In this document: positions 1-5,372 of the stretch, in pieces
Position numbering within the stretch: position 1 is the stretch's first letter
How the letters are laid out: every line of letters starts with the position of its first letter
Assembly (NCBI GenBank): GCA_023262365.1
Contig: JALRBF010000370.1
Coordinates: 1-5,877, forward strand
Source: Burkholderiaceae bacterium
GTDB taxonomy: Bacteria > Pseudomonadota > Gammaproteobacteria > Burkholderiales > Burkholderiaceae_C
DNA: 5,877 nt
Reading direction: 5' to 3'
The notes under the pieces: generated by a model
Databases searched by the model: none
What the model saw: the letters and a program-made list of their open reading frames with translations, nothing else
Told to the model about the DNA's origin: nothing
Program-made: the position numbers and the translations under genes

Positions 1-77
1 TTCGCCGCCGCGACCGCATTGACGATGTTGGCGCTGTTGCCCGACGACGATATCGCGACCAATACGTCGCCCGCGCG
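1..77 (-). CDS. SIS-domain sugar-phosphate isomerase, internal fragment (GmhA-like), cut at a junction
   Basis: Reading the minus strand from about position 77 down to 1 gives an uninterrupted peptide beginning [15 protein letters not shown] and continuing [10 protein letters not shown]. The GDVL-(V)[10 protein letters not shown] pattern is the phosphosugar-binding core of SIS domains, as in phosphoheptose isomerase GmhA and related LPS or exopolysaccharide sugar isomerases; the Ser-Ser-Ser-Gly-Asn-Ser loop holds the sugar phosphate. Only about 25 residues are visible. The gene continues beyond the left edge, while its N-terminal half is missing: upstream in this frame the sequence no longer looks like SIS and meets a TGA at 95-93, because it is already prs on the other strand. 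The family is recognised with good confidence, but the substrate cannot be told from so short a piece. It is either a true rearrangement remnant or foreign sequence joined by misassembly. Confidence 0.72.
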
Positions 78-448
78 CCAATGTCTCCGAGGTCATGCAC
101 GTCATCGGCGACATTGAGGGACACAACTGCGTCATCATGGACGACATGGTAGACACCGCCGGCACGCTGGTTAAGGCCGCCGAAGTGCTTAAGGAGCGCG
201 GTGCCAAGCAGGTGTTTGCCTACTGTACCCACCCCATTTTCTCGGGCCCCGCCATCGAGCGTATCAGCCAAAGCGGCGCGCTTGACGAGGTGGTGGTCAC
301 CGACACCATTCCGCTGTCGCCCCAGGCGCTGGCGTGTTCAAAAATTCGCCAACTCTCGGTGGCCCCTTTGGTGGCCGAAACCATTGCCCGAATCGCCTCG
401 GGCGAGTCGGTGATGCGGTTGTTTGCCGAGCAAGAAAACCTGTTTTAA
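65..448 (+). CDS. prs: Ribose-phosphate pyrophosphokinase (PRPP synthetase), C-terminal part only
   Basis: Prs makes 5-phosphoribosyl-1-pyrophosphate from ribose-5-phosphate and ATP in the cytoplasm, feeding purine, pyrimidine, NAD, His and Trp synthesis. Homology starts at [11 protein letters not shown] (from 65), the end of the flexible catalytic KRRPR loop; the loop lysine and everything before it are missing. Still present are the PRPP/ribose-phosphate binding loop DDMVDTAGT, the conserved [18 protein letters not shown] stretch and [10 protein letters not shown]. Bacterial Prs has about 315 residues, of which some 127 are here. The frame runs left past 65 to a TGA at 20-22, but that translation does not resemble Prs. 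The ATG at 95 is an internal methionine of the family, not a credible start. prs-rplY-pth is a common beta-proteobacterial order, so the 3' half is in its normal place. An essential gene is unlikely to be truly broken, hence the suspicion of a contig-end chimera. Confidence 0.93.
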   Translation, partial: RRPRANVSEVMHVIGDIEGHNCVIMDDMVDTAGTLVKAAEVLKERGAKQVFAYCTHPIFSGPAIERISQSGALDEVVVTDTIPLSPQALACSKIRQLSVAPLVAETIARIASGESVMRLFAEQENLF

Positions 449-470
449 GGCCTTGCTTGGCAGCATGTGT

Positions 471-504
471 GCCACCTGCGCCATGCGTGGGTGGTTTGTT
501 GTCT
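471..504 (+). terminator. Hairpin plus U-rich tail between prs and rplY, possible terminator or attenuator
   Basis: Bases 471-480 can pair with 486-495 as a continuous 10-bp RNA stem around a 5-base loop (CCAUG). Three of the ten pairs are G-U wobbles, so the hairpin forms only in the plus-strand transcript. It is followed by a U-rich stretch, UUGUUGUCU. It lies 22 bases after the prs stop and about 50 bases before the rplY start, which suits a Rho-independent terminator or partial read-through attenuator for prs. The tail is broken by G residues, so termination may be weak. No folding energy was calculated. Confidence 0.38.
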
Positions 505-546
505 GGAGGCGCTCTGGTCGCGGAGCCCCTCATTTAGGAGTGAGTC

Positions 547-1179
547 ATGAAATTTGTCGCCTTTGCGCGAAGCAAGCAGGGTACGGGTGCGAGCCGCCGT
601 CTGCGTCACACGGGCCGCGCCCCGGGGATTGTATTTGGCGGAGCCACCGAGCCGGCCACCATCGAGCTCGACCACAACGCCCTGTGGTTTGCGCTACAAA
701 AAGAAGCCTTTCACTCGTCGATTCTGGACATGGAACTCGACGGCAAAACCGAAAAAGTGCTCCTGCGCGATGTGCAGTACCACCCGTTTAAGCAGCAGGT
801 GCTGCACGTGGACTTTCAGCGCGTGGACGAGCGTACCCGCCTGCGCAAGCGTGTGCCGTTGCACTTCGTCAACGAAGCCGAATCGCCTGCGGTCAAAACC
901 GACAAATGCCTAATCAACCACGTCACCAACGAAATCGAGATTGAGTGCTTGGCCACCAACCTGCCCGAGTTCATTTCGGTTGACCTGGGTCATCTCACCA
1001 AAGGCCAGTCGGTGCACGCAAGCGAGCTCAAGCTGGACGCTGGCATCAAAGTGGTTACCCACGGCCGTGGCGACGCGACCCTGGCCACGGTGGTGGAGCC
1101 CAAAGAAGAAGTCATTGTGGACGCCGCGGCTGCGGCGGCACCGGCCGAAGAAGCCGACAAGGGCAAAAAGGGCAAATAA
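547..1179 (+). CDS. rplY: 50S ribosomal protein L25/general stress protein Ctc
   Basis: L25 binds 5S rRNA in the central protuberance of the large ribosomal subunit. The 210-residue protein is the long two-domain CTC/TL5 form, not the roughly 94-residue E. coli form. Residues 1 to about 93 are the 5S rRNA-binding beta-barrel, opening [18 protein letters not shown] and ending with the family's HVDFQRV at 87-93. Residues about 100 to 187 form the C-terminal beta domain, containing [16 protein letters not shown] and the G-x-S-x-H-A-S-E-L element. The tail is low-complexity: an alanine run, then acidic residues and a Lys/Gly end. The start is the ATG at 547, fixed by a strong Shine-Dalgarno AGGAG at 536-540, six bases upstream. 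pth follows after 12 bases, so the two are probably cotranscribed. Nothing looks broken. Confidence 0.96.
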   Translation: MKFVAFARSKQGTGASRRLRHTGRAPGIVFGGATEPATIELDHNALWFALQKEAFHSSILDMELDGKTEKVLLRDVQYHPFKQQVLHVDFQRVDERTRLRKRVPLHFVNEAESPAVKTDKCLINHVTNEIEIECLATNLPEFISVDLGHLTKGQSVHASELKLDAGIKVVTHGRGDATLATVVEPKEEVIVDAAAAAAPAEEADKGKKGK

Positions 1180-1191
1180 GCCACCACGCCG

Positions 1192-1776
1192 GTGCTGCGA
1201 TTGCTGGTGGGGCTGGGTAACCCCGGCCCCCAATACCATCACACCCGGCACAACGCCGGCTTTGACTGGCTGGACGCCGTGGCCGATCGGCTTGGCGCGA
1301 CGCTGCAGCCACAGCGTAGCTTGCAAGGCGAGGTGGCCAAGGTGGGCCAGGGCGACGAGGCGCTTTGGCTGCTCAAGCCGCAAACCTTTATGAACCACAG
1401 CGGGCGGGCCGTCGCGGCCTTGGCCCGCTTTTACAAAATTCCTGCCCAGGCCATTTTGGTGGCGCACGACGAACTTGACCTGTCCCCGGGCGCGCTCAGG
1501 CTCAAGTGCGGCGGCGGCCACGCCGGGCACAACGGCTTGCGCGACATTCATGCCCAACTGGGCGACCCCAACTACTGGCGGCTGCGTCTGGGCATTGGCC
1601 ACCCCGGCCAACGCGAGGCCGTAATTGCTTGGGTGCTGCAAAAGCCTCCCACCGCGCAGCGCGAAGCGATACAACAGGCGATTGCTCGCAGCCTAGAGAG
1701 TTTGGATGACTTGCGCCAGGGGCACATGACACGCGCCACCACCGCACTGCACACTACCCCACCGGCCGTGGGTTAA
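1192..1776 (+). CDS. pth: Peptidyl-tRNA hydrolase
   Basis: Pth cleaves the ester bond of peptidyl-tRNAs that drop off the ribosome, recycling tRNA in the cytoplasm. The 194-residue product matches the usual length, and the catalytic residues fall on E. coli numbering: Asn10 in GLGNPG, His20 in TRHNAGF (catalytic), Asn68 in FMNHSG, Asp93 in AHDELDL, and Asn114 in [12 protein letters not shown]. The start is GTG at 1192, giving [12 protein letters not shown], the normal N-terminus. No Shine-Dalgarno is visible in the 12-base gap after rplY, so translation is probably coupled to rplY. The stop codon (1774-1776) overlaps the stop of the convergent ferredoxin gene. The residues after about 180 are a poorly conserved tail. 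Confidence 0.97.
   Translation: MLRLLVGLGNPGPQYHHTRHNAGFDWLDAVADRLGATLQPQRSLQGEVAKVGQGDEALWLLKPQTFMNHSGRAVAALARFYKIPAQAILVAHDELDLSPGALRLKCGGGHAGHNGLRDIHAQLGDPNYWRLRLGIGHPGQREAVIAWVLQKPPTAQREAIQQAIARSLESLDDLRQGHMTRATTALHTTPPAVG
1773..1776. other. TTAA shared by the stop codons of convergent pth and ferredoxin genes
   Basis: The palindrome TTAA holds the TAA stop of pth (1774-1776, plus) and the TAA stop of the ferredoxin gene (1775-1773, minus). The two transcription units therefore meet with no spacer, leaving no room for a separate bidirectional terminator. Any termination signal must lie inside the opposing coding sequence. Confidence 0.9.
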
Positions 1777-2024
1777 GCGCCGGCTTGCAGGCGCAGCAGT
1801 TTGGCCAACAACTGCTCGCGCGTTTCGCGGTGTTGCGGGTGGGGCGGAATGCAGTCCACTGGGCACAGGCTCACGCACTGGGGCTCGTCAAAGTGGCCCA
1901 CGCATTCGGTGCAGCGGTCGGGGTCGATGTGGTACACCAAGGGCCCCATGCTAATGGCCTGGTTGGGACAAACCGGCTCGCACACGTCGCAATTGATGCA
2001 GGCCTCGGTGATGGTTAGCGCCAT
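1773..2024 (-). CDS. YfhL-family 2[4Fe-4S] ferredoxin
   Basis: This is a small cytoplasmic electron carrier with two [4Fe-4S] clusters. The 83-residue protein has one ligand set as C9-x2-C12-x2-C15-x3-C19-P and a second as C38-x2-C41-x8-C50-x3-C54-P, plus an extra Cys58. The long eight-residue insert in the second motif and the charged C-terminal extension ([12 protein letters not shown]) mark the Allochromatium-type/YfhL group, not clostridial ferredoxin. Clusters of this group are known for very low and unequal redox potentials; the physiological partner is usually unknown. The ATG at 2024 lies 7 bases after the coaD stop with no clear Shine-Dalgarno, so it is probably the last, translationally coupled gene of the rsmD-coaD operon. 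That placement beside coaD is common in beta-proteobacteria. Its 3' end overlaps the end of pth. It could be labelled fdx or yfhL; I leave the symbol empty. Confidence 0.94.
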   Translation of the reverse strand: MALTITEACINCDVCEPVCPNQAISMGPLVYHIDPDRCTECVGHFDEPQCVSLCPVDCIPPHPQHRETREQLLAKLLRLQAGA

Positions 2025-2031
2025 GGCCGGG

Positions 2032-2523
2032 TTACGCCGATTCGCTCAAGGCACGCACGACGGCCGGAGACACCAACCCATCAAGGGCCCCGCCCAAGGC
2101 TGATATTTCGCGCACCAAGGTGCTCGAGATGCATTGCAGCGAGCCCTCGGGCAGCAGCATCACGGTTTGCACCGGCGGCAACAACTTGCGGTTCATGGCC
2201 GCCAGCTGGGCCTCGTAGTCAAAATCTGAGGCGTGGCGGGCGCTGCGCAGCATCACGCCGGCGCCGTGCTGGCGGCAACAATCCACCAGCAAGCCGTCAA
2301 AGGCCACCACCTCCACACCCGGCAGCTCGCCCAGCACCTCTTGGCACAGCGCCATGCGCCGCGCCAGCGGCAGGCGGGGCGACTTGTGGTGCCCGCTGGC
2401 CACGGCCACCAGCAACCGGTCAAACAACATGGCGCCGCGGCGAATCACGTCTTCGTGCCCCAACGTGATGGGGTCAAAGGTGCCAGCAAATACCGCCACC
2501 CGGGGAGAATGCGTTGCGCTCAT
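2032..2523 (-). CDS. coaD: Phosphopantetheine adenylyltransferase (pantetheine-phosphate adenylyltransferase)
   Basis: CoaD transfers AMP from ATP to 4'-phosphopantetheine, giving dephospho-CoA, the fourth step of CoA synthesis. The 163-residue protein is close to the usual length of about 160. The nucleotidyltransferase signature VFAGTFDPITLGH covers residues 11-23, with the (T/H)xGH motif as T20-L-G-H23. Other family elements are RSAR (93-96) followed by DFDYEAQLAAMNRKL, and ISSTLVREI (133-140), the second ATP-binding motif. I place the start at the ATG at 2523. The frame is open further to 2637, but that extension lies wholly inside rsmD and does not resemble the family. The start overlaps the rsmD stop as ATGA (2520-2523), and there is no evident Shine-Dalgarno, which points to translational coupling. 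The stop lies 7 bases before the ferredoxin start. Confidence 0.96.
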   Translation of the reverse strand: MSATHSPRVAVFAGTFDPITLGHEDVIRRGAMLFDRLLVAVASGHHKSPRLPLARRMALCQEVLGELPGVEVVAFDGLLVDCCRQHGAGVMLRSARHASDFDYEAQLAAMNRKLLPPVQTVMLLPEGSLQCISSTLVREISALGGALDGLVSPAVVRALSESA

Positions 2524-3113
2524 GGCTTGATGATACGCCGCCACAGCGCAAAGTTCACGGCGCCGGCACGGCCTTGGCGCCACACCTGCCACCCCGGCGG
2601 CGGCTGGGCAGGCTGGGGCGATTCGCGGTAAATCCACCCATGCTCGGCCGCGGCGCCCGCGGCAAGTCGCTCGTAGCGTTGGGCGGTGGCCGCGGCCACG
2701 TCAAACGGCGGGTCAAGCAGCACCAAATCCCACCCGGCGCCGGCTTGGTCGGCCAGCACCCGCGCCGCGTCTGCGACCACCACCTTCGCCTGTGGCGCGG
2801 GCAAGGCCTGCACCGCTTGTTGCAGCAGCCGCTTGGCCGCTGGGTGCGACTCCACCAGCCACACCCGCGCCGCGCCGCGCGAGGCCGCCTCCAGACCCAG
2901 CGCGCCGCTGCCGGCAAACGCATCCAGACAGTGCCAGCCGTCCACACGCTGCCCCAGCCAGTTAAACAAGGTTTCGCGCACCCGGTCTGGGGTGGGGCGC
3001 AGGCCGGGCACATCGGGCACGGCCAGTACCCGGCCACGAAACGCGCCCCCCACCACACGCACCCGTCCCTGGGCATGGCGTTTGGCGGCAACGGGTGTGG
3101 CGGTGGGTTTCAT
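2520..3113 (-). CDS. rsmD: 16S rRNA (guanine(966)-N2)-methyltransferase
   Basis: RsmD methylates N2 of G966 in 16S rRNA, using S-adenosylmethionine, during assembly of the 30S subunit. With the ATG at 3113 it has 197 residues, the normal size. It shows the family block GLRPTPDRVRETLFNWL (37-53), the SAM-binding motif I DAFAGSGALGLEA (64-76), the acidic end of strand beta-2 in VWLVESHP, and the catalytic motif LLDPPF (132-137). A GTG at 3122 could add three residues (MHC). I prefer the ATG because an AGG sits about 8 bases before it on the minus strand, while it is too close to the GTG. It is the first gene of the rsmD-coaD-ferredoxin operon and is divergent from ftsY, with only 25 bases between the start codons. 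Confidence 0.95.
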   Translation of the reverse strand: MKPTATPVAAKRHAQGRVRVVGGAFRGRVLAVPDVPGLRPTPDRVRETLFNWLGQRVDGWHCLDAFAGSGALGLEAASRGAARVWLVESHPAAKRLLQQAVQALPAPQAKVVVADAARVLADQAGAGWDLVLLDPPFDVAAATAQRYERLAAGAAAEHGWIYRESPQPAQPPPGWQVWRQGRAGAVNFALWRRIIKP

Positions 3114-3155
3114 ACAATGCACCTATTCTAGGAATTTCATGTTTGGCCTGTTCAA
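3113..3155. promoter_or_regulatory. Candidate overlapping divergent promoters of rsmD and ftsY
   Basis: The rsmD and ftsY starts (3113 and 3139) are so close that their promoters must overlap each other or the genes. For ftsY, TACAAT at 3113-3118 resembles a -10 box, with no good -35 at the usual distance, which would lie inside rsmD. For rsmD, the minus strand has TTGAAC (3155-3150) and TAGAAT (3130-3125), 19 bases apart, a moderate sigma-70 match lying partly inside ftsY. Transcription from it would begin only a few bases before the rsmD ATG and would lose the AGG ribosome site, which counts against it. The evidence is motif similarity only. Confidence 0.25.
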
Positions 3156-4131
3156 GCGCAAAAGCCGCAGCGACCCCTCCCCCACCGAAGCGCTTACCGA
3201 AGTGCCCACCGAAGCCGCCAGCGGCTGGATGGGCCGACTGCGCCGCGGCCTAAGCCGCTCCGGCACGGGCCTGGCCCGCTTGTTTGGCGCCACCCGCGCC
3301 GATGACAGCTGGTTCGAATCGCTCGAAGACGCCCTACTGTCGGCCGACGCCGGGGTACCGGCCAGCCAGGGCCTGATTGCGCGGCTACGCCAACGTGCCC
3401 GGGCCCAACGCATGGACCAACCCCAGGCCTTGCGCGCCGAGCTCATTGAGCTGATTTACCAAGCCCTGCTGCCGCTACAAAAGACACTTGAAGTAAGCGA
3501 GCACACACCAACTGTGATCATGGTGTGCGGCGTGAACGGCGCGGGCAAAACCACCACCATTGGCAAACTGGCCAAACATTTAAGCGACCAAGGTGCCAGC
3601 GTGCTGTTGGCTGCCGGCGACACGTTTCGCGCCGCCGCGCGCGAGCAGTTGCTGACGTGGGCCGAACGCAACCAGGTACAAACCGTGGGGCAAGCCGGGG
3701 CCGACCCGGCCTCGGTGGCGTTTGACGCGGTGCAAGCCGGGCGCGCCCGAGGCTGCGATTTGGTGATGGTGGACACCGCGGGGCGCTTACCTACGCAGCT
3801 GCACCTCATGGACGAGTTGGCCAAAATCCGGCGCGTCATGGGCAAGGCGCTGCCCGAGGCCCCGCACGAGGTTTGGCTGGTACTGGACGGCACCAACGGC
3901 CAAAACGCCTTGGCCCAAGTCAAGGCGTTTGACCAGGCCTTGGGCCTGACCGGTCTTATCGTGACTAAACTCGATGGCACCGCCAAGGGCGGCATCTTGC
4001 TCGCCTTGGCCGAGCAACACCCGATTCCGGTGTTGTTTGTGGGGGTGGGCGAGGGCTTGCACGACCTGAACCGATTCGATGCCAAGTCCTTTGCCCTCGC
4101 CTTGCTCGATGGCTCCGAGGCACAGCCATGA
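3139..4131 (+). CDS. ftsY: Signal recognition particle receptor FtsY (SRP GTPase)
   Basis: FtsY is the inner-membrane-associated receptor for the Ffh/4.5S RNA particle and delivers ribosomes making membrane proteins to the SecYEG translocon. The 330-residue protein has a short N-terminus starting MFGLFKRK, an amphipathic basic membrane-binding stretch. There is no long acidic A domain like the one in E. coli (497 residues). The N helical bundle covers about 30-115. The GTPase G domain has GVNGAGKTTT (131-140, P-loop), DTFRAAAREQL (161-171, insertion-box side), DTAGR (212-216), TKLDG (276-280, guanine specificity) and GVGEGLHDL (302-310). The ATG at 3139 is chosen because AGGA at 3130-3133 lies five bases upstream and MFGLF is typical. 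The open frame extends left to 2686, but that part is antisense to rsmD. The stop overlaps the next gene's start as ATGA (4128-4131), so the two are probably translated together. Confidence 0.97.
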   Translation: MFGLFKRKSRSDPSPTEALTEVPTEAASGWMGRLRRGLSRSGTGLARLFGATRADDSWFESLEDALLSADAGVPASQGLIARLRQRARAQRMDQPQALRAELIELIYQALLPLQKTLEVSEHTPTVIMVCGVNGAGKTTTIGKLAKHLSDQGASVLLAAGDTFRAAAREQLLTWAERNQVQTVGQAGADPASVAFDAVQAGRARGCDLVMVDTAGRLPTQLHLMDELAKIRRVMGKALPEAPHEVWLVLDGTNGQNALAQVKAFDQALGLTGLIVTKLDGTAKGGILLALAEQHPIPVLFVGVGEGLHDLNRFDAKSFALALLDGSEAQP

Positions 4132-5276
4132 GCGCCACCAAACCCCACGTGCTGCTGCTAGGTGCTGGCCCCACGCACATATACACGCTGGCGCGCTGGC
4201 TTGAGCGGCGGCCCAGCGACCTGACCCTCACGCTGCTCACGCCACATTTGTCACCCATCACCGGCTACCTAATTGCCGACTGGGTGGCCGGTCACCTAAG
4301 CCTCGAGGATTGCCGCGTGCCGCTGGATGCGACCCTGCAAACGCTGGGGGTGCAATGGATACAAGGCCGATGCACAGGGCTAGACGCCAACCGCCGGCTG
4401 GTACGGCACAACAACGCCAGCTTTAGCGACTTGTCATACGACGTAGTAAGCATAGACACCGGCACCAGCGTGGACGTCTCTACCCTAGAAGACCTGCTGC
4501 CGGGCGCGCGTGGCCGGGTGCTGCCCATGCGGCCGCTGGATTCGTTTGCTCAGCTGTGGCCACAGGTTGAAAACCTGGCCAACCAACGCACGGTACACCT
4601 TGCGGTGGTGGGCAGCGACACCCTTGCCGTCGAAATGGCGTTGGCCGTAGAGATCAAAATGCGCCAACTGGGCGCGTCGAGCACGGTGACGCTGGTGAGC
4701 GGCCGCGACGGTTTGCTTTGGGGTTACCCCGCGCGCTTGCAAAAGCAAGCCCACAAACTCTTGGCGCAGCGCGGCATTCACTGCATCGCGCAGCGCTGCG
4801 TGGCGGTGGATGACGGCCAAATTTATTTGGACACTGGGCTGCGCTTGCAATGCGACTTGCCACTGGTGAGCACGCCGCACCAGCCCGCCCCCTGGGTGAA
4901 GCACAGCGGTGCCATGCTGGACGATAAAGGTTTTTTCGCCACCAACGGCCACGGCCAGTCGGTGTCGCACCCCAGCCTGTTTGCCACTGGCCACAGCCTG
5001 GGTGCGCTGGCCTCAGGTGAACGCCCGCTCAACGACACCGTAAGCATGCAGGGCGAGACGCTGGCGCACAACCTGCCCGCTTTGGTGCGTCAGCAGGCCC
5101 TGGTGCCACCGCGCACCGCGCCGGCCTCGCGCATTCGGCTCAACACCGGCGACCGCCGCCTCATGGGCAACGCAGGCAAAGTTTTTGCACTCAGCCGCTT
5201 GGCCTGGCTGCGTCAGCAGCGTCAGTTGCGGCGCTTCATTGATGTCTTGGTTAAAGCCAAAGCACGCCAACCTTAA
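4128..5276 (+). CDS. NDH-2-like pyridine nucleotide-disulfide oxidoreductase family protein (SelD-N-terminus type), degenerate motifs
   Basis: The 382-residue protein follows the layout of FAD-dependent oxidoreductases related to the N-terminal half of some SelD fusions: an N-terminal dinucleotide fold (HVLLLGAGPTH, 7-17), then TGYLIADWVAGHLSLEDCRVPL (45-66, matching the family's SGMLPG-x-AGHY region), a YDVVSIDTGT strand (104-113), a second Rossmann fold (157-169), and a C-terminal LNTGDRRLMGNAG (338-350) typical of this group. No CxxxxC disulfide is seen. Several cofactor residues are unusual. The second fold reads VVGSDTLAVE, where GxGxxGxE is expected, and the final FAD site reads FATGHSLGA instead of AGD. 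Its activity and electron partner are unknown, and it may be non-catalytic. The ATG at 4128 overlaps the ftsY stop (ATGA), so the genes are coupled. In E. coli ftsE and ftsX occupy the place between ftsY and rpoH. Confidence 0.78.
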   Translation: MSATKPHVLLLGAGPTHIYTLARWLERRPSDLTLTLLTPHLSPITGYLIADWVAGHLSLEDCRVPLDATLQTLGVQWIQGRCTGLDANRRLVRHNNASFSDLSYDVVSIDTGTSVDVSTLEDLLPGARGRVLPMRPLDSFAQLWPQVENLANQRTVHLAVVGSDTLAVEMALAVEIKMRQLGASSTVTLVSGRDGLLWGYPARLQKQAHKLLAQRGIHCIAQRCVAVDDGQIYLDTGLRLQCDLPLVSTPHQPAPWVKHSGAMLDDKGFFATNGHGQSVSHPSLFATGHSLGALASGERPLNDTVSMQGETLAHNLPALVRQQALVPPRTAPASRIRLNTGDRRLMGNAGKVFALSRLAWLRQQRQLRRFIDVLVKAKARQP

Positions 5277-5311
5277 CCCAAACAGGGGAAAACCCTAATC
5301 CAATGGGTGTT

Positions 5312-5338
5312 TTAGCACTCGTGACCATCGAGTGCTAA
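5312..5338. promoter_or_regulatory. CIRCE operator (HrcA-binding inverted repeat) upstream of rpoH
   Basis: The two arms TTAGCACTC (5312-5320) and GAGTGCTAA (5330-5338) are a perfect 9-bp inverted repeat separated by 9 bases (GTGACCATC). This equals the CIRCE consensus TTAGCACTC-N9-GAGTGCTAA with no mismatch, and the palindrome extends one more base on each side (T5311/A5339). CIRCE is the operator of the heat-shock repressor HrcA, which needs GroEL to stay active and is classically found before groESL and dnaK. Here it ends 34 bases before the rpoH ATG, in the only gap between the oxidoreductase and rpoH, so HrcA control of rpoH is the natural reading. hrcA itself is not in the window. Confidence 0.95.
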
Positions 5339-5341
5339 ACT
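5312..5341 (+). promoter_or_regulatory. Candidate sigma-70 promoter of rpoH lying within CIRCE
   Basis: TTAGCA (5312-5317) and TAAACT (5336-5341) are 18 bases apart and each matches its sigma-70 consensus hexamer at four of six positions. Both sit on the arms of the CIRCE palindrome, so bound HrcA would block polymerase directly. Transcription would start about 25 bases before the rpoH ATG, leaving a short leader with the Shine-Dalgarno. The hexamers are partly a by-product of the operator sequence, so this is a weak call. Confidence 0.3.
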
Positions 5342-5372
5342 AAAGCGTAGTTAGTTGCTAAGGAGTAAGAGC

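Noticed and set aside
95..448. A complete small 117-residue phosphoribosyltransferase starting at the ATG at 95
   Set aside because: Prs homology continues upstream to about 65 ([10 protein letters not shown]), there is no ribosome site before 95, and the methionine is an ordinary internal Prs residue.
2524..2637. Upstream extension of coaD by 38 residues to an ATG at 2637
   Set aside because: The extra part is antisense-frame sequence within rsmD, does not resemble CoaD, and would lengthen the protein well beyond the family size. The ATG at 2523 overlaps the rsmD stop in the classic ATGA form.
2686..3138. Long open frame extending ftsY 151 residues to the left, as if it had a large N-terminal domain
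   Set aside because: The extension is opposite rsmD, its Arg/Ala/Ser/Pro-rich translation looks like an antisense shadow, and a good Shine-Dalgarno with the typical MFGLFKRK start is found at 3139.
4485..4994. 169-codon minus-strand open frame opposite the oxidoreductase, and similar long antisense frames elsewhere
   Set aside because: High GC makes long shadow frames common. The translation shows no recognisable domain and the sense frame is a clear family member.
5272..5300. Possible sigma-32-type promoter (CTTAAC, 15 bases, CCCTAATC) before rpoH, suggesting autoregulation
   Set aside because: Both boxes match the CTTGAAA and CCCCATnT consensus only partly. In a short GC-rich gap this is not better than chance.
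5284..5313. Small stems after the oxidoreductase stop (AGGG/CCCT at 5284-5296, or ACCC/GGGT at 5292-5308 followed by G-TTTT) as a terminator
   Set aside because: Each has only four perfect pairs, they compete with each other, and the T-run overlaps the CIRCE arm. Too weak to call.
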